Positions 18,701 to 26,399 of a stretch of 64,000 nt of DNA are shown here, in pieces (positions within the stretch are counted from its first letter, which is position 1; each line of letters starts with the position of its first letter). Position numbers and translations under genes: made by a program. The DNA comes from Maribacter algicola (lineage in GTDB: Bacteria; Bacteroidota; Bacteroidia; Flavobacteriales; Flavobacteriaceae), in the NCBI RefSeq assembly GCF_003933245.1, contig NZ_QUSX01000002.1, positions 248,001-312,000 of the forward strand. Reading direction: 5' to 3'. The notes beneath the pieces are model-generated. The model made no database searches and had not been told where the DNA came from. It worked only from the letters and a program-made list of their open reading frames with translations.

Positions 18701-19258
18701 AACATCAGGGTTGGTGAAGAACGGTACTCATTGGCCGGACCATGGAAGTATAAAGTGGAAAAGAATTATTCCAACAAGATTGTAAAAACATATACAGAAG
18801 CGGATTTGGCCGTATTGCTCATGAAGAATTATGGAAGTGAAGGTGGTGTTTCTGCCGATATGACTGATGAAGATTTTTCCAATGCGAAAAAAATCGTTAT
18901 AAAAACAATAACGAACGAGATGAAATACGATGTTACCAAGTTTGAAGTGAATGCTGGTGAACAGGTGGAATTGATATTGGAAAACCCTGATTTTATGCAG
19001 CATAACCTCATTATAACCAAACCTGGTAAAAAGGAAGTGGTAGGTGCAGCAGCGGATAAAATGGCAGCGGACCCAGATGCGGCGGAACTCTTTTACATTC
19101 CACAGACTGATGATGTATTGTTTGCAACTCCGTTGTTAAATCCAAACGACACCTATTCGTTGAAATTCACGGCACCAACAACGCCCGGTGAATACCCGTT
19201 TATATGTACGTTCCCTGGTCACTGGAGAATCATGCAAGGGGTAATGGTCGTAAAATAG
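15755..19258 (+). CDS. ThuA - sugar dehydrogenase - HEAT - cupredoxin fusion lipoprotein
   Basis: A 1167-residue exported lipoprotein (lipobox FILITSC). In order: a ThuA-like glutamine-amidotransferase-fold domain (about 35-240; FIPIHSASFC); a membrane-bound dehydrogenase/sorbosone-type beta-propeller (about 270-660; the NWDEKGRLWVIE start is typical of PVC-type dehydrogenases); HEAT-like helices (about 670-830); a jelly-roll, galactose-binding-like region (about 880-1000); and a terminal blue-copper domain. The last has H1083, C1151, H1156 and M1160 in the azurin/plastocyanin spacing. Oxidation of a sugar followed by electron transfer to copper is inferred. It is the first gene of the operon. 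A similar architecture, with haem c instead of copper, is at 58805. Confidence 0.9.
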   Translation: MKTFYKICAVFFGVFILITSCKSEKKEKAYKDDAPRRIEMLFLGHSIEHHNSGAYFPILASALTKEGINITYTEDVNDLNPEELSLYDGLIIYANHEEITDAQEKALLDYVREGHAFIPIHSASFCFKNSPEYIDLVGAQFMSHETGTFTAEIVDKEHPITKDLKPFETWDETYVHDKIADDIHVLMEHVEGDHREPWTWVKNYGEGKVFYTAYGHDERTWNNPGFQNLVKEGILWAVPENAKENWMAFATDIPTLKYEDRENIPNYEKRDPAPKYQLPLSPEESQKFIQVPAGFEVELFASEPDIINPIAMNWDEKGRLWVIETVDYPNTVRNDDSIGDDKVKILEDTDGDGKADKVTVFADKLNIPTSFAFYDGGIVVSQAPEFIFLKDTNGDDKADVRETLIEGWGTFDTHAGPSNLQYGIDNQLYGVVGYSGFEGKIFGQDFKFNQNVYRFNPKKSTFEVLTNTSNNTWGLGLTEDNSIFASTANNTHSVFVGIPNANFTHVKGIGTDGSAKIDGHYEMQPITPNYRQVDVFGGFTAAAGHHFYTAREYPKKYWNKIAFVCEPTGGLVHQARIVKDGAGYVEEDAGNLFASADEWSSPVEAKVGPDGVVWVADWYNFIVQHNPTPNKDRGGYDAENGDGNAYVNPLRDKSHGRIYRIVPKYVYDYEPMQLSKEDPDALIEALSNDNQFWRLTAQRLLVERGETDVLNDLYKLANTKEVDSEGLNNAALHALWTIDGLGALESDSNALGVVKGALYHKAAGVRKAAIQLLPRNDDSDDALFKANTLNDREPNVQLEALLYFSERPSSQKVGSLLYDLGRNEAVLNDEWMFKGIYAAAAQHSDGFLNAFTKDNPTYKMPETTTSDMGSMDYSDSDWEIMDLPQYIEDAGLDIDGVIWFRKEISLPSSAAGKVGTISLGPVDDSDVTYINGTEVGSMAASYKSMRSYDIPKGVLRAGKNVIAVRVDDTGGEGGIYGRSWSMNIRVGEERYSLAGPWKYKVEKNYSNKIVKTYTEADLAVLLMKNYGSEGGVSADMTDEDFSNAKKIVIKTITNEMKYDVTKFEVNAGEQVELILENPDFMQHNLIITKPGKKEVVGAAADKMAADPDAAELFYIPQTDDVLFATPLLNPNDTYSLKFTAPTTPGEYPFICTFPGHWRIMQGVMVVK

Positions 19259-19273
19259 TATCCAAGATTTAGA

Positions 19274-20140
19274 ATGGGAAGTATGAAGAACAAGATAAAT
19301 TTTGGTGTAAGTACGTGGCTTTGGCAATCGCCCTTTACTACGGAATCGATATCGTTATTTCCTAAAATCAAGGCCATGGGTTTTGATGTTGTGGAAATTC
19401 CCGTCGAGGCCCCTGCTTTAATTGACGTAAAAATTGTAAAACAAGCTTTGGACGCAAATGGCCTTGAACCAACCATATGTATCGTTTTTGGAGATGATAA
19501 GGATTTGACCTCTGAAGATAAGAGCCTGCACAAAAATTGTTTTGAACATGCGGAACAGTGTTTTTCCTTAGCTTCAGAGCTTGGTGTATGTTTTGTCGCG
19601 GGCCCGTTATATGCGGCGGTAGGGAAGGCACGGTTGGCCCCTGCCGACAAAAAAAAACGGGAATGGGAACGTTCCGTTTCCAATCTTAGGAAGCTTTCGG
19701 CCATCGGTAAAAACCATGGTCTTGAAATTGCCTTGGAACCGCTGAACCGATTTGAATCGGACTTAATCAACACCACAGAGGACGTGGTACGCCTCTTGGA
19801 TGCCATCAATGAGGACAACATGAAAATCATTCTGGACAGTTTTCACATGACCATTGAGGAACGGGATATTCGCAAGGCCATTAATTTGGCCGGTGATAGA
19901 TTGATTCATGTTCAGGTATCCGAAAACCACCGGGGGATTCCCGGCACGGGTTTGACACCTTGGGCCGAATTCGCAAAAGGATTAGAGGACGTGGATTATG
20001 CAGGGGCCTTGGTCATTGAAAGCTTTACCCCGGAAATACCGGAATTGGCCGCAGCCGTAAATATTTGGAAAAAACTGGCGGACACACAGGATGCATTTGC
20101 ATCTGAAGGATTGAAATTTTTAAAGAATACGTTTAAGTAA
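19274..20140 (+). CDS. sugar isomerase/epimerase, AP-endonuclease-2-like TIM barrel
   Basis: A 288-residue cytoplasmic TIM-barrel protein of the xylose isomerase-like/tagatose 3-epimerase group. Metal-binding strands are visible: the paired Glu residues in IALEPLNRFES, Asp-His in ILDSFHMTIEE, His in LIHVQVSENHRG and the final Glu in ALVIESFTP. It lies 15 bases after the ThuA fusion gene and 11 before the Gfo/Idh gene, so it is in the same operon. In related Bacteroidota operons these three activities act on 3-keto sugars. The second in-frame ATG (19283) is an equally possible start. Confidence 0.92.
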   Translation: MGSMKNKINFGVSTWLWQSPFTTESISLFPKIKAMGFDVVEIPVEAPALIDVKIVKQALDANGLEPTICIVFGDDKDLTSEDKSLHKNCFEHAEQCFSLASELGVCFVAGPLYAAVGKARLAPADKKKREWERSVSNLRKLSAIGKNHGLEIALEPLNRFESDLINTTEDVVRLLDAINEDNMKIILDSFHMTIEERDIRKAINLAGDRLIHVQVSENHRGIPGTGLTPWAEFAKGLEDVDYAGALVIESFTPEIPELAAAVNIWKKLADTQDAFASEGLKFLKNTFK

Positions 20141-20151
20141 AATTGAAAAAT

Positions 20152-21279
20152 ATGAGTACAAAGAAAGTGAAGGTAGCCATCATCGGTTTGGGTTTTGGTG
20201 CAGAATTTATTCCTATATATCAAAAGCACCCTAATGCGAATTTAGTAGCCCTCTGCCAACGAAGCGAGGCCAAATTGAACGAATTGGCGGACGCCTTTGG
20301 AATCGACAAGAGATATACCTCTTATGAGGAATTGCTTAAAGACCCAGAAATTGATGCCGTGCATATCAATACACCGATACCAAACCATGGGGAACAATCC
20401 ATTAAGGCTTTAAAAGCCGGCAAGCACGTGGCCTGTACGGTACCTATGGCCACCACGGTTGAGGAATGTGCCGAAATTGTTCGACTGACCCAGGAAACCG
20501 GACTTACCTATATGATGATGGAAACGGTGGTCTATGCCCGGGAATTCTTATATATGAAAGAGCTCTATGAAAATGGGGAGTTGGGCAAGGTTCAATTTTT
20601 AAAGGCAAGTCACCAACAGGATATGGACGGATGGCCCAATTACTGGCCCGGATTGCCACCTATGCACTACGCAACGCATTGTGTGGGACCTGTATTGGCG
20701 TTGACCAAAGGCGAAGCGGAATATGTTTCCTGTTTTGGTTCGGGTACAATAAGGGAGGAATTGATCAAAGAATACAATTCGCCGTATGCCGTGGAAACCA
20801 CCCATATAAAATTCAGGAATTCCGATTTGAGCGCGCAGGTATATCGGTCCCTTTTTGATGTGGCACGGCAGTACCGCGAGAGTTTTGAAGTCTATGGTTC
20901 CAAAAAATCAGTGGAATGGCCCTTGATAGAGGGAAAACCATTGGTAGTACATACCGCAAAAAAACCGGAACCCGAAATTCCGGAAGAGATTGAAAGTCCA
21001 GATTACGCCAAATTGTTGCCCAAGGAAATCCAACATTTTACTACCCAAGGGGTTTATGATTCCGAGGAGAATGAACATTTGTCCTTTACCCAAGGAGCGG
21101 GTCATGGCGGTTCGCATCCGCACTTGGTGCATGAATTTGTGGAGGCCTTGGTCGAAGATCGTTCACCTTATCCCAATGCCAAGCAATCGGCCAATATCAC
21201 ATGTGTCGGGATTTTGGCACATGAATCGGCACAACAGGGTGGGGCCATCATTAAATTGCCGGAGTTTACGCTTTCTTAG
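20152..21279 (+). CDS. Gfo/Idh/MocA family oxidoreductase
   Basis: A 375-residue NAD(P)-dependent oxidoreductase. The Rossmann motif IIGLGFGAEFIPIYQ is at the N-terminus, and CTVPMATTVEEC is the family's EKP-like segment, with V-P-M where most members have E-K-P. The substrate-domain HYATHCVGP follows. The ATG at 20152 is chosen over an in-frame TTG at 20143. The lost Lys of the EKP motif is worth noting because that Lys often protonates the substrate. Third and last gene of the sugar operon; a strong terminator follows at 21300. Confidence 0.92.
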   Translation: MSTKKVKVAIIGLGFGAEFIPIYQKHPNANLVALCQRSEAKLNELADAFGIDKRYTSYEELLKDPEIDAVHINTPIPNHGEQSIKALKAGKHVACTVPMATTVEECAEIVRLTQETGLTYMMMETVVYAREFLYMKELYENGELGKVQFLKASHQQDMDGWPNYWPGLPPMHYATHCVGPVLALTKGEAEYVSCFGSGTIREELIKEYNSPYAVETTHIKFRNSDLSAQVYRSLFDVARQYRESFEVYGSKKSVEWPLIEGKPLVVHTAKKPEPEIPEEIESPDYAKLLPKEIQHFTTQGVYDSEENEHLSFTQGAGHGGSHPHLVHEFVEALVEDRSPYPNAKQSANITCVGILAHESAQQGGAIIKLPEFTLS

Positions 21280-21299
21280 CCTTGGGTTATCGAATAGAG

Positions 21300-21325
21300 G
21301 ACCGATGGAAACATCGGTCTTTTTT
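21300..21325 (+). terminator. rho-independent terminator of the ThuA sugar operon
   Basis: Stem GACCGATG / CATCGGTC (8 bp) with a GAAA loop, followed by TTTTTTATT, 21 bases after the oxidoreductase stop. It separates the sugar operon from the signalling operon that starts at 21452. Confidence 0.88.
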
Positions 21326-21353
21326 ATTGAAATCATCCTTAATTGTCGAATAA

Positions 21354-21373
21354 TTTACATTCCAGTATGTAAA
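21354..21373. promoter_or_regulatory. perfect 7-7 palindrome upstream of the 2TM signalling operon
   Basis: TTTACAT and ATGTAAA are exact inverse complements spaced by 6 bases, about 80 bases before the first ATG of the DUF2141/TPR/kinase operon. The size and spacing fit a dimeric operator. The site could be recognised by the LytTR regulator of the same operon, although LytTR sites are more often direct repeats. Confidence 0.5.
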
Positions 21374-21451
21374 ATCTACAATTGGGTAATACTTTTTATA
21401 AATTGCGGCATCGTTCCAGGAAATTTGAACAGCAAATTAATGTTTGACCCA

Positions 21452-21871
21452 ATGAAATGTCTTTTTACCATTTTAGGTTTTTTTTGGTTAACCCTTGGAG
21501 CGGCACAAACCGCCGCCATGGGTACTATTGAACTGGAGATTACCGGAATGGAGAATGACGAAGGCCAGATGTTGGTGGGACTTTACAATTCTGAGGAAGG
21601 TTGGTTGCTAAAGCCTTTTAGGGGAGCTTTCGGTAAAATAGCCAATGGTGTCACCACGGTTATTTTCAGGGATATTCCAGAGGGCGTATACGCCATTTCC
21701 GTGTTTCATGATAAGGACAACGACGGAAAGCTCAACAGGCTTTTTGGACTTCCTACGGAACGTTTTGGAGCCTCCAACAACGCACCTTCAAGATTTGGTC
21801 CCCCTAGATGGCGGGACGCAAAATTTCAGCTATTGGGTGGAACATTGAAACATTCAATTCAAATTCACTAA
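21452..21871 (+). CDS. DUF2141 family secreted protein
   Basis: A 139-residue exported protein with a signal peptide (MKCLFTILGFFWLTLGAAQ) and a DUF2141 beta-sandwich. Typical segments are GTIELEITGMENDEGQMLVGLYNSEEGW and the Ca-like loop FHDKDNDGKLN, with a final GRFGPPRWRDAKF-like end. The family is found near envelope and signalling genes in Bacteroidota and has no known activity. The start at 21452 gives a clean signal; an ATG at 21440 adds four residues, and the longer upstream frame is out of register with any signal. First gene of the operon. Confidence 0.85.
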   Translation: MKCLFTILGFFWLTLGAAQTAAMGTIELEITGMENDEGQMLVGLYNSEEGWLLKPFRGAFGKIANGVTTVIFRDIPEGVYAISVFHDKDNDGKLNRLFGLPTERFGASNNAPSRFGPPRWRDAKFQLLGGTLKHSIQIH

Positions 21872-21884
21872 AAAGCTGTTCAAA

Positions 21885-22508
21885 ATGAAGAAATTTATCG
21901 CACTGCTCATGGTAGTGTTCACTACCAGTGCCTGGTCACAAGACCAATTTACAAAGGGAATGCAAAAGGCCTTTGCCCTTTGGGGGGAAGGAAAGTCCAT
22001 GGAAGCCTCTAATTTGTTCGAAAGAATAAGCAATGCAGAGCAAGACAATTGGCTGCCCTATTATTATGTAGCACAAATCAATACCATCAACTCTTTTGGC
22101 GAAAAGGACGAAAAAAAATTGAGACAACAATTGGAAAAGGCCCAGGAATTTCTGGACATCGCCAAGCGTATATCGCCCAACAACCCAGAAATCATGGTGC
22201 AACAGGCCATGACATATACAGCGTGGATTGCATACGATGGGGCAACGTATGGGATGACCCATTCAGGAAAGGTGGTTGCCCTTTATACCGAAGCGCTTAA
22301 AATTGCACCGGATAACCCTCGGGTAGTATTTTCAAAAGCGGAATGGGACATGGGTGCCGCTGCCTATTTTGGGCAGGATACCGCTCCGTTCTGCAAAGAT
22401 GTGGAACGCTCGTTGGAACTTTTTACTAACTTTAAACCAGAAGGGCCCTTTTACCCCAATTGGGGTGAGGATAGGGCGAAAGAGACCCTTACGGGGTGTA
22501 AAGGATAA
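21885..22508 (+). CDS. secreted TPR-type protein
   Basis: A 207-residue exported protein with a signal peptide ending at WSQ (about residue 19). The rest is helical, with TPR-like repeats (ALWGEGKSMEASNLFERI, ALKIAPDNPRVVFSKAEWDMG) and a C-terminal CKDVERSLELF...CKG segment. The gene is 13 bases after the DUF2141 gene and 9 before the LytS-type kinase. This position suggests a periplasmic partner that feeds the kinase signal (inference). No enzyme motif is visible. Confidence 0.82.
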   Translation: MKKFIALLMVVFTTSAWSQDQFTKGMQKAFALWGEGKSMEASNLFERISNAEQDNWLPYYYVAQINTINSFGEKDEKKLRQQLEKAQEFLDIAKRISPNNPEIMVQQAMTYTAWIAYDGATYGMTHSGKVVALYTEALKIAPDNPRVVFSKAEWDMGAAAYFGQDTAPFCKDVERSLELFTNFKPEGPFYPNWGEDRAKETLTGCKG

Positions 22509-22517
22509 TGTTTCACT

Positions 22518-23882
22518 ATGGATGCATCAAAAGATTTGGAACGTGATGTTAAGCCTTCCTTTGAAACCATCAAGAAGGTTCTTAAGATAAGCCTATACAT
22601 AACCCTAGGTATCTCCTCCGTTAATATATTTTTCGCTTTTCAAAATGGGTTCATTTGGCAAAATGAATTGGAGGATGTAGCCATAACCTTTGTATATGCC
22701 CTTACAATTACCGCGTGCAACATCTATTACAACGACTACCTTTCCCAAAAGTTTAGTTGGGAGACCCAAACCCAAAAACGACTTTGGTTTGGTGCGATCG
22801 GGTCTATTTTATTGACCGTACTTTCATACGGCCTTGCCAGAATCTTCGTGGAGGTAGGTTATTTTGGGAATAGTTTCCTGGATTTCTTTAAGAACGAGAA
22901 TTATGGTACCTATATCTACACATTACTAATCGCCATTTTGGTTTCTTCAATTTTGCATGCATTTTACTTTTATAAGGCATTGCAGGATAGTAAGGTAAAG
23001 GAGCAAAAGGTCATAGCGGGGACGGCATCGGCAAAGTTCGATGCTTTGAAGAACCAATTAGATCCCCACTTTCTATTCAATAGCTTGAATGTGCTGACAA
23101 GTTTAATAGAGGAGGATCCAAACCAAGCCCAAAAATTCACCACTTCGCTTTCCAAAGTGTATCGGTATGTCTTGGAACAAAAAAATAAGGACCTGGTATC
23201 AGTTGATGAGGAATTACAATTCGCCAATACCTATGTAAAGCTTTTGAAAATGCGATTTGAGGACAGTATTATTCTGGATATACCTGAAAACGCAACCAAT
23301 CCTGAAGCTAAAATCGTGCCACTGTCCTTGCAGTTATTGCTCGAAAATGCCGTCAAACATAATATAGTGAACAGTGCCAAGCCCCTCTATATAAAAATTT
23401 TCGAGGAAGACGGAAACTTAAAAGTGACCAATAACCTTCAGGAAAAGCAAGTGGTCAAGAAAAGCAGTGGGGTGGGCTTACAGAATATTCAACAGCGTTA
23501 TGAGCTATTGAGCAACCGCAAAATGGAAATCCATAAAACCGACGGTAATTTTACCGTTGAACTTCCCATGTTGACCCAAAAAGTTTCCGTTGTGGAGACC
23601 CAGGAGGAATTCATCGAGGACAAACGCTATCAAAAGGCGAAGGAGAAAGTGGAAAATATCAAAGGCTTCTACGTAAACCTTATAGCCTATTGCATCGTAA
23701 TTCCATTTATGGTCTATTTGAACCATAAGACCACAAGTTTTCCCTGGGTGATATTTCCGGTAGTCGGTTGGGGTTTTGGTCTGTTGACCCACGGTATGGA
23801 GGCCTTTGGCTATCACCCTATCTGGGGGAAACGTTGGGAAGAGCGCAAGCTCAAGGAGCTTATGGACAAGGATGATTTCTGA
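22518..23882 (+). CDS. LytS-type histidine kinase with C-terminal 2TM domain
   Basis: A 454-residue sensor kinase. About four membrane segments (about 22-150) precede a His_kinase (PF06580) domain with acceptor H184 in NQLDPHFLFNSLNVL, then a HATPase with QLLLENAVKHNIVNS and GVGLQNIQQRYELL. After residue 370 comes a separate 2TM domain: QKAKEKVENIKGFYVNLIAYC, two membrane helices and the closing WGKRWEERKLKELMDKDDF. The same domain recurs five times as free-standing proteins immediately downstream. The cognate regulator is the LytTR protein at 26400 (inference from operon order). Confidence 0.93.
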   Translation: MDASKDLERDVKPSFETIKKVLKISLYITLGISSVNIFFAFQNGFIWQNELEDVAITFVYALTITACNIYYNDYLSQKFSWETQTQKRLWFGAIGSILLTVLSYGLARIFVEVGYFGNSFLDFFKNENYGTYIYTLLIAILVSSILHAFYFYKALQDSKVKEQKVIAGTASAKFDALKNQLDPHFLFNSLNVLTSLIEEDPNQAQKFTTSLSKVYRYVLEQKNKDLVSVDEELQFANTYVKLLKMRFEDSIILDIPENATNPEAKIVPLSLQLLLENAVKHNIVNSAKPLYIKIFEEDGNLKVTNNLQEKQVVKKSSGVGLQNIQQRYELLSNRKMEIHKTDGNFTVELPMLTQKVSVVETQEEFIEDKRYQKAKEKVENIKGFYVNLIAYCIVIPFMVYLNHKTTSFPWVIFPVVGWGFGLLTHGMEAFGYHPIWGKRWEERKLKELMDKDDF

Positions 23883-23885
23883 TGG

Positions 23886-23992
23886 TTTCCTTGACGGATG
23901 CCTTCTTACTTCCAAGGAAATCTCCTTTTAATAGACATCGTTTTCCATCCCTACCGCTTCGGATGACAGTTTATCCTTCAAATTGTACAATT
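23886..23992 (+). promoter_or_regulatory. intergenic hairpins between kinase and 2TM array
   Basis: The 206-base gap after the kinase contains TTTCCTTG (23886) and CAAGGAAA (23913), an 8-bp stem with a 19-base loop, and the 12-base palindrome AATTGTACAATT at 23981. A further short hairpin, GGAAGG/CCTTCC, lies at 24058-24073 just before the first 2TM ATG. They could mark attenuation or a separate promoter for the array. No exact -7 motif is seen. Function is not shown. Confidence 0.35.
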
Positions 23993-24088
23993 GGGTAAAC
24001 CACTTTTTCAAAACCCCTGATATTCCCTGAAATTTGATGTATTAATAAAAAATAACCGGAAGGAATACCTTCCATAAAAGAAAGAATC

Positions 24089-24367
24089 ATGGAAAATACA
24101 AGCGATTACAGATACCGAAGGGCCAAGGAAAAAGTGTCCGAAATCAAAGGTTTTTATGGCAATTTATTGGCGTATTGCCTCGTCATTCCGTTTTTGATTT
24201 GGATCAACTATCAGACTACCAGTTTTCCCTGGGCCTTCTTTCCCGCTTTTGGCTGGGGTCTAGGATTGTTGGGCCATGCGGCCAATGCCTTTGACTATAA
24301 CCCTTTTTTTGGAAAGGACTGGGAACAAAGAAAATTGGAGGAGTTTATGAAAAACGACGAACTTTAA
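24089..24367 (+). CDS. 2TM-domain protein, array member 1
   Basis: A 92-residue protein made entirely of a 2TM domain: RAKEKVSEIKGFYGNLLAY, two membrane helices, LLGHAANAF and the final FGKDWEQRKLEEFM. No other domain is present. It is closest in wording to the kinase's own C-terminal domain (NYQTTSFPWAFFP is nearly identical there), so it probably derives from that domain by duplication. It is the first of five in tandem. The family is widespread in Flavobacteriaceae without a known activity. Confidence 0.88.
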   Translation: MENTSDYRYRRAKEKVSEIKGFYGNLLAYCLVIPFLIWINYQTTSFPWAFFPAFGWGLGLLGHAANAFDYNPFFGKDWEQRKLEEFMKNDEL

Positions 24368-24415
24368 AGAAAACGATACCTTTAAGGTAAATGAAGAATC
24401 AACAAACGCAACGTC

Positions 24416-24718
24416 ATGAATAACAGAGATCAAGAATCAAAATACTTTAGGGCCAAGGAACGGGTGGAAAACATAAAAAAGTTCTATACAAGTGCACTTT
24501 CCTATGTCATCTTCATTGGCTTTTTGGCCGGCCTAAATTATTGGATAGACGAATGGGAATATCCGTGGTTTTTGTGGGCCGCTTTCGGGTGGGGCATAGG
24601 GCTGGTTTTCCAAGGAGTAAAAGCTTTTGGATTTAACCCGATCCTGGGAAAGAATTGGGAAGAACGTAAAATTAACGAACTGATGCGGGAAGAGGAGGAA
24701 CAAACAAAATGGAAATAA
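24416..24718 (+). CDS. 2TM-domain protein, array member 2
   Basis: A 100-residue 2TM protein: RAKERVENIKKFYTSALSY, helix 1, a short loop with DEWEYPW, helix 2 (WAAFGWGIGLVFQGVKAFG) and GKNWEERKINELMREEEE. It is the second member of the array. Its stop overlaps the ATG of the next gene (TAATG), an arrangement for coupled translation. Confidence 0.88.
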   Translation: MNNRDQESKYFRAKERVENIKKFYTSALSYVIFIGFLAGLNYWIDEWEYPWFLWAAFGWGIGLVFQGVKAFGFNPILGKNWEERKINELMREEEEQTKWK

Positions 24719-25053
24719 TGGAAAGAGATCAAAATAAATTGGAACGTGCCAAGGAAAGGTTAGAGGAACTTAAAGGTTTTTATTGGCATTTGGCATCTTA
24801 TATTGGTGTTAACAGCTTTATAAGCATTTCCACCATTATTGGAAGAATGAATAACGGAGCCGATTTTTTGGAAGTACTGGACTTTGGAACCTTTGCAGTA
24901 TGGATCTTTTGGGGAATCGGATTATTTTTCCACGGCATGAAGGTGTTTTCTTATAATCCAATTTTTTCAAAGGAATGGGAGAAACGACAGATTCAGAAAT
25001 ATATGGAACAGGATAAGCGTGAAGCGGAAAAATTCGGTAGGCATGGAAGATAG
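24718..25053 (+). CDS. 2TM-domain protein, array member 3
   Basis: A 111-residue 2TM protein (RAKERLEELKGFYWHLASY, FWGIGLFFHGMKVFS, SKEWEKRQIQKYME) with a longer loop between the helices than member 2. The ATG at 24718 is chosen because it overlaps the preceding stop by one base; an in-frame ATG lies nine bases upstream. It is the third member of the array, and its 3' end overlaps the next gene. Confidence 0.86.
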   Translation: MERDQNKLERAKERLEELKGFYWHLASYIGVNSFISISTIIGRMNNGADFLEVLDFGTFAVWIFWGIGLFFHGMKVFSYNPIFSKEWEKRQIQKYMEQDKREAEKFGRHGR

Positions 25054-25408
25054 TTTAAAACAATCGGAGAAATATAAAAAGGCCCAGAGACAGGTCCGGC
25101 AAATCAAAAAGTTTTATGGACATTTAAGGGTATATATCATTATAAACGCTCTGTTGATAATGGTAAAATTAAACCTGTTCAATTGGTTCAAAGGGGAATA
25201 TGATTGGATGCAGGACCCAAACTTTAGTGGTTGGGTAAGTTGGAACGTTATAGGGACTCCCGTCCTTTGGGGAATTGGTCTATTGGGGCATGCAATCTAT
25301 GTTTTTAGGTTTAAATCGAAATCATGGGAGGAACTAAAACCAACATTCATCAAGAATTGGGAGAAAAGGCAATTGGAAAAATTTTTGAAAGAAGACAATA
25401 AAGACTAA
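25043..25408 (+). CDS. 2TM-domain protein, array member 4
   Basis: A 121-residue 2TM protein with an enlarged loop between the helices (LFNWFKGEYDWMQDPNFSG) before the second helix (VLWGIGLLGHAIYVF). It ends with NWEKRQLEKFLKED. The ATG at 25043 lies inside the 3' end of the previous gene; a GTG at 25019 would extend it. The stop overlaps the next start (TAATG). Fourth member of the array and the most divergent in its loop. Confidence 0.86.
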   Translation: MEDSLKQSEKYKKAQRQVRQIKKFYGHLRVYIIINALLIMVKLNLFNWFKGEYDWMQDPNFSGWVSWNVIGTPVLWGIGLLGHAIYVFRFKSKSWEELKPTFIKNWEKRQLEKFLKEDNKD

Positions 25409-25746
25409 TGGAAGCTATGGGAGATGGTAAAAATGCGAGATTGAAAAGAGCCAAAAAACGGGTAAAGAAAATAAAGGGATTTTATACCCATCTCACAGTG
25501 TATCTACTGATAAATTCTGCCCTTTTGCTTATCAAAATTGTTGGTAACGCCCACTACGGCGAAAGCTTTATGGGACCGGTATTGCACTTTAGTACGTTCG
25601 GAACCTGGTTATTTTGGGGAATTGGCCTTTTTTTTCATGGAGTGAAGGTTTTCTATGGACGTACGCTATTTTCAAATAAATGGGAGGCACGTCAGCTGGA
25701 AAAATTTTTGGAAGAGGAAAGGGGAAATTCGGAAAAACATTTATGA
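25408..25746 (+). CDS. 2TM-domain protein, array member 5
   Basis: A 112-residue 2TM protein: RAKKRVKKIKGFYTHLTVY, helix 1, a loop with GNAHYGESFMGP, then FWGIGLFFHGVKVFYGRTLFSNKWEARQLEKFLEEE. Its core resembles member 3 most closely, which suggests a second duplication step. It ends one base before the membrane protein that follows. Fifth and last free-standing member. Confidence 0.87.
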   Translation: MEAMGDGKNARLKRAKKRVKKIKGFYTHLTVYLLINSALLLIKIVGNAHYGESFMGPVLHFSTFGTWLFWGIGLFFHGVKVFYGRTLFSNKWEARQLEKFLEEERGNSEKHL

Positions 25747-25747
25747 C

Positions 25748-26398
25748 ATGGAAAACTTTATAACCCTGCTTATTTACATACATGCTTTTTTTGGAGGTCT
25801 GGCCCTCTTGGCCGGTTCTTTAGCCATAGCTTCAAGAAAAGGGAAATCGCTGCATAAGGCCAGCGGGCGACTTTTTTATCATTGCATGTTGGCCTCAGCG
25901 ATTGTGGCCTTGATCATTTCAGTGTTACCAGGTCATGAAAATGCATTTTTATTTGCAATAGGTATGTTTAGCTGCTATTTGTTGCTGGCGGGGTACCGTG
26001 GCCTAAGGTTTAAGAATAGTACAATGAATTTAAAATTGGATAAGCTTATTTCCTTGTCTGTCGTGTTAGTAGGTCTCTGTATGGTGTTTATGCCACTGGT
26101 TTTTAACCATGGTCTTCATATTGTTTTGCTACTATTTGGGTCCGCTGCAATTATTTTCGGGATTCGGGATTTGAGAATTTTCAATAAACCTGAATCCTTG
26201 AGGGAAAATTGGTTGCGGATTCACATAGGTAAAATGACAGGTGCCTATATAGCATCCTTTTCAGCTTTTTTGGTAGTAAATCAATTTTTTCATCCATTGG
26301 TAAATTGGCTATTACCAAGTATATTGGGCAGTATATTTATTGCCTATTGGATTCGAAAATCGAACCACAAAAAGAAGTTAGAAACAGAAATATCGTAA
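25748..26398 (+). CDS. integral membrane protein, DUF2306-like
   Basis: A 216-residue membrane protein with about six or seven helices and a Lys-rich C-terminus. The N-terminal half carries HAFFGGLALLAGSLAIASRKGKSLHKASGRLFYH and the second half HIGKMTGAYIASFSAFLVVN, a layout like DUF2306/heme-handling membrane proteins (His residues on the first helix). The ATG at 25748 follows the array by one base; the longer frame overlaps member 5. The activity is unknown. It is placed between the 2TM array and the regulator and may belong to the same membrane complex (inference). Confidence 0.75.
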   Translation: MENFITLLIYIHAFFGGLALLAGSLAIASRKGKSLHKASGRLFYHCMLASAIVALIISVLPGHENAFLFAIGMFSCYLLLAGYRGLRFKNSTMNLKLDKLISLSVVLVGLCMVFMPLVFNHGLHIVLLLFGSAAIIFGIRDLRIFNKPESLRENWLRIHIGKMTGAYIASFSAFLVVNQFFHPLVNWLLPSILGSIFIAYWIRKSNHKKKLETEIS

Positions 26399-26399
26399 G

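Noticed and set aside
19219..19830. 203-codon minus-strand frame
   Set aside because: It is antisense to the isomerase gene, whose metal-binding motifs and operon position are clear.
20990..21451. Long N-terminal extension of the DUF2141 frame
   Set aside because: The extension overlaps the oxidoreductase gene and a terminator, has no coding character, and the signal peptide begins only at 21452.
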